Assembly: GCA_964454975.1 (NCBI GenBank)
Contig: CAYVVD010000008.1
Location: forward strand, 1 to 64,000
Direction: 5' to 3'
DNA from: CAYVVD01 sp964454975
GTDB lineage: Bacteria; Bacteroidota; Ignavibacteria; Kapaibacteriales; UBA2268
Length of the DNA stretch: 64,000 nt
Shown here: positions 62,572 to 64,000 of the stretch, one piece after another
Layout: every line of letters begins with the position of its first letter
How positions within the stretch are numbered: the first letter of the stretch is position 1
Translations under genes and position numbers: made by a program
Notes under the pieces: model-generated
What the model saw: only the letters and a program-made list of their open reading frames with translations
Told to the model about the DNA's origin: nothing
Database searches by the model: none

Positions 62572-63819
62572 ATGGAGCAGCAAATACTCAATCAGCGCGA
62601 AGCATACAAACTGATTGAAAAAATTACTTCAGGGACTTTCAATGGCGAATTGGATTTACTAAAGACTCTTGTCAATGAAATCATACAACATTCGAATTTT
62701 GAGATTGAAGGTGGCAGAATCTGGAGTCTAAACCCGGAAAGCAATTCATATAAGCTGATTTACCAGCACGGCAGGGTAAATAAAATTCCTGATGGTTACG
62801 AAATAAAAATAGAAGGTCACGATGTTTTCAGTACGCTTATCAGTGAGAGGGCTGTATTACGCCGCGAAACTGACGGGCTGCTCCGCGAGAAGGGAATCCG
62901 GCTTTATTCGCTTACAGGTGTAGGCAAGATTATTCCTGCAGGTAAGGATCGCTACTATAAATATGCTCTTGGCTTTAACTCGGAGAAAATAAGCGAGACC
63001 TTCGACGAAATTTTGTCGATTATAAGCAGTGTAGCTACTATTGCGCTGAGCAATCTTTCTGTAGAAGCCCGGCAGAAAAAAATCAGCAGGGATTTAGTAA
63101 AAGCATCCGAAATTCAAAACAATCTGCTGCCTGAGCATTATCTGGAGTTCCACGATTACAAAATATTCGGTATATGTGTTCCGGATGATGCCGTTGGAGG
63201 AGATTACTTCGATTATATCAAAAGCCCTGAAAATGAGGAAGAACGCCTCAGTGTGCTGATAAGTGATGCAGCAAGCAAGGGGCTGCCTGCTGCAATCCAG
63301 GCGCTTTTTGTGTCCGGGGCAATTCGCATGGGACTTGCTTTCTCAGCGAGGATTAGCCAGTTGCTAACCTACCTCAATAATCTCATATACTACACATTCC
63401 CTTATGAGCGGTTTGTTACACTATTCTATTGTGAATTGACTCTCTCTTCAAACAGGCTCGTACTATACTCAAATGCGGGACATTGCGAGCCGATTCACTA
63501 CAAGCCCAGTCATGAGAGCATAAAACAATTGCCCGCAACAGGGGGGTTATTGGGAATACTTAAAAACCAACACTTTTCACTCGAAAACATTCGCATGGAC
63601 CATGGGGATGTGCTGGTACTCTACACAGACGGAATATCCGAAGCACAGAACGGTGATGGTGATTTTTACGGTACTAGCCGAATAGAAAACATGGTAAAAG
63701 AGCATTACAAAAAAGATGTGAAATCACTTGCTTACTTGCTTTTGGAGGACGTGCAGAAATATTCGGTTAATTCGCCATACTCGGATGACAAAACAATTGT
63801 TGTTATCAAAAGAGACTAA
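62572..63819 (+). CDS. SpoIIE/RsbU-type PP2C serine/threonine phosphatase
   Basis: The 415-residue protein has an N-terminal GAF-like region (~1-180) and a C-terminal PP2C phosphatase of the SpoIIE/RsbU type, with metal-binding motifs PDDAVGGDYFDY, SDAASKGLPAAIQA, VLYTDGISEAQNGDGDFYG and YSDDKTIVVIKRD. Such proteins act in partner-switching control of sigma factors or second-messenger systems. No anti-sigma or antagonist gene is in the window. The ATG at 62572 has GGGGGAG just before it; the frame is open further up but crosses the dapA terminator. Confidence 0.9.
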   Translation: MEQQILNQREAYKLIEKITSGTFNGELDLLKTLVNEIIQHSNFEIEGGRIWSLNPESNSYKLIYQHGRVNKIPDGYEIKIEGHDVFSTLISERAVLRRETDGLLREKGIRLYSLTGVGKIIPAGKDRYYKYALGFNSEKISETFDEILSIISSVATIALSNLSVEARQKKISRDLVKASEIQNNLLPEHYLEFHDYKIFGICVPDDAVGGDYFDYIKSPENEEERLSVLISDAASKGLPAAIQALFVSGAIRMGLAFSARISQLLTYLNNLIYYTFPYERFVTLFYCELTLSSNRLVLYSNAGHCEPIHYKPSHESIKQLPATGGLLGILKNQHFSLENIRMDHGDVLVLYTDGISEAQNGDGDFYGTSRIENMVKEHYKKDVKSLAYLLLEDVQKYSVNSPYSDDKTIVVIKRD

Positions 63820-63903
63820 ATCAATTAAGAATTTAGAATTGCCCCTGACTAAAATAGGTTGACTTAATATTAATTCAAAGCTAATTAATGGTACAACGTG
63901 TGT

Positions 63904-63938
63904 CTCCTGCTGAGGGGTGTCTCCCAAGGAGACAGGAG
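63904..63938. repeat. Nested hairpin near window end
   Basis: GTCTCC (63919-63924) pairs with GGAGAC (63928-63933) around CAA, inside an outer CTCCT/AGGAG pair (63904-63908 with 63934-63938). The region after 63819 otherwise shows no gene. It resembles the other palindromic intergenic repeats in style. Confidence 0.4.
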
Positions 63939-64000
63939 TGGAAAATTAGAATAACAATTTGAATTCATCCCGAAGGTTTCCAAGGCTCCTATGGAAAATG

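Overview
The window looks like a chromosomal segment of a Gram-negative bacterium of the Bacteroidota/Chlorobiota (FCB) lineage, most like Ignavibacteria or Kapabacteria. This placement is inference. It rests on four large secreted proteins with type IX secretion (T9SS) C-terminal sorting domains, DUF4397 and choice-of-anchor-D/IgGFc-binding style surface proteins, a DAP-type murE with an outer-membrane lipoprotein pathway (lnt, several lipoboxes), and Shine-Dalgarno-led housekeeping genes at moderate GC. I see no phage, insertion sequence, integron or CRISPR array. Most of the window is an ordinary patchwork of short operons.

Layout: 1-2.4 kb holds a terminator and nfnA-nfnB (electron-bifurcating transhydrogenase), read leftward. 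2.4-4.7 kb is a T9SS-sorted subtilase. 4.8-12.8 kb is a rightward, tightly coupled run: a bi-domain dehydrogenase, a membrane-fused GH2-like protein, purC, rodA and pdxA. 13-14.9 kb has a putative metalloprotease and a pair of unknown membrane proteins. 15-22 kb has lnt, hemC, purN, an atypical kinase-like protein, a PAP2 phosphatase and murE. 22.2-24 kb has an unknown lipoprotein and a decayed AraC-GyrI regulator. 24-28.4 kb has a C69 dipeptidase and an eight-repeat FN3-like T9SS protein. 28.6-30.7 kb is groES-groEL under a perfect CIRCE operator. 30.7-38.4 kb has a 55-codon membrane ORF, a DUF389 protein, a Rossmann-PAS-PAS histidine kinase, SdpI, gltX, a small lipoprotein and a divergent NtrC-type regulator. 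38.5-48.6 kb is a surface-protein block (DUF4397 lipoprotein, a second subtilase, a 1464-residue IgGFc-binding/anchor-D protein). 48.8-57.4 kb is housekeeping: ppx, aspS, tRNA-Gln, a MazG-like enzyme, dut, purE, an OsmC-like protein, lepA and lepB. 57.5-60 kb is an AT-richer three-gene leftward cluster (RlmN/Cfr-like radical SAM, thioredoxin-reductase-like flavoprotein, isochorismatase-like hydrolase). 60-64 kb has an acyl-CoA dehydrogenase, dapA and a SpoIIE-type phosphatase.

How the genes fit together: murE, dapA and rodA serve peptidoglycan; lnt, lepB and the T9SS cargo serve the envelope and export; purC, purN and purE are scattered purine genes; gltX, aspS, tRNA-Gln and lepA serve translation. 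The least ordinary content is the 57.5-60 kb cluster, the GH2-like protein that appears to lack both catalytic glutamates and is fused to a polytopic membrane domain, the histidine kinase with an N-terminal Rossmann-like domain, and a set of GC-rich palindromic repeats. One of those repeats is translated inside the GH2-like gene. None of these can be proven to be a new system from sequence reading alone.
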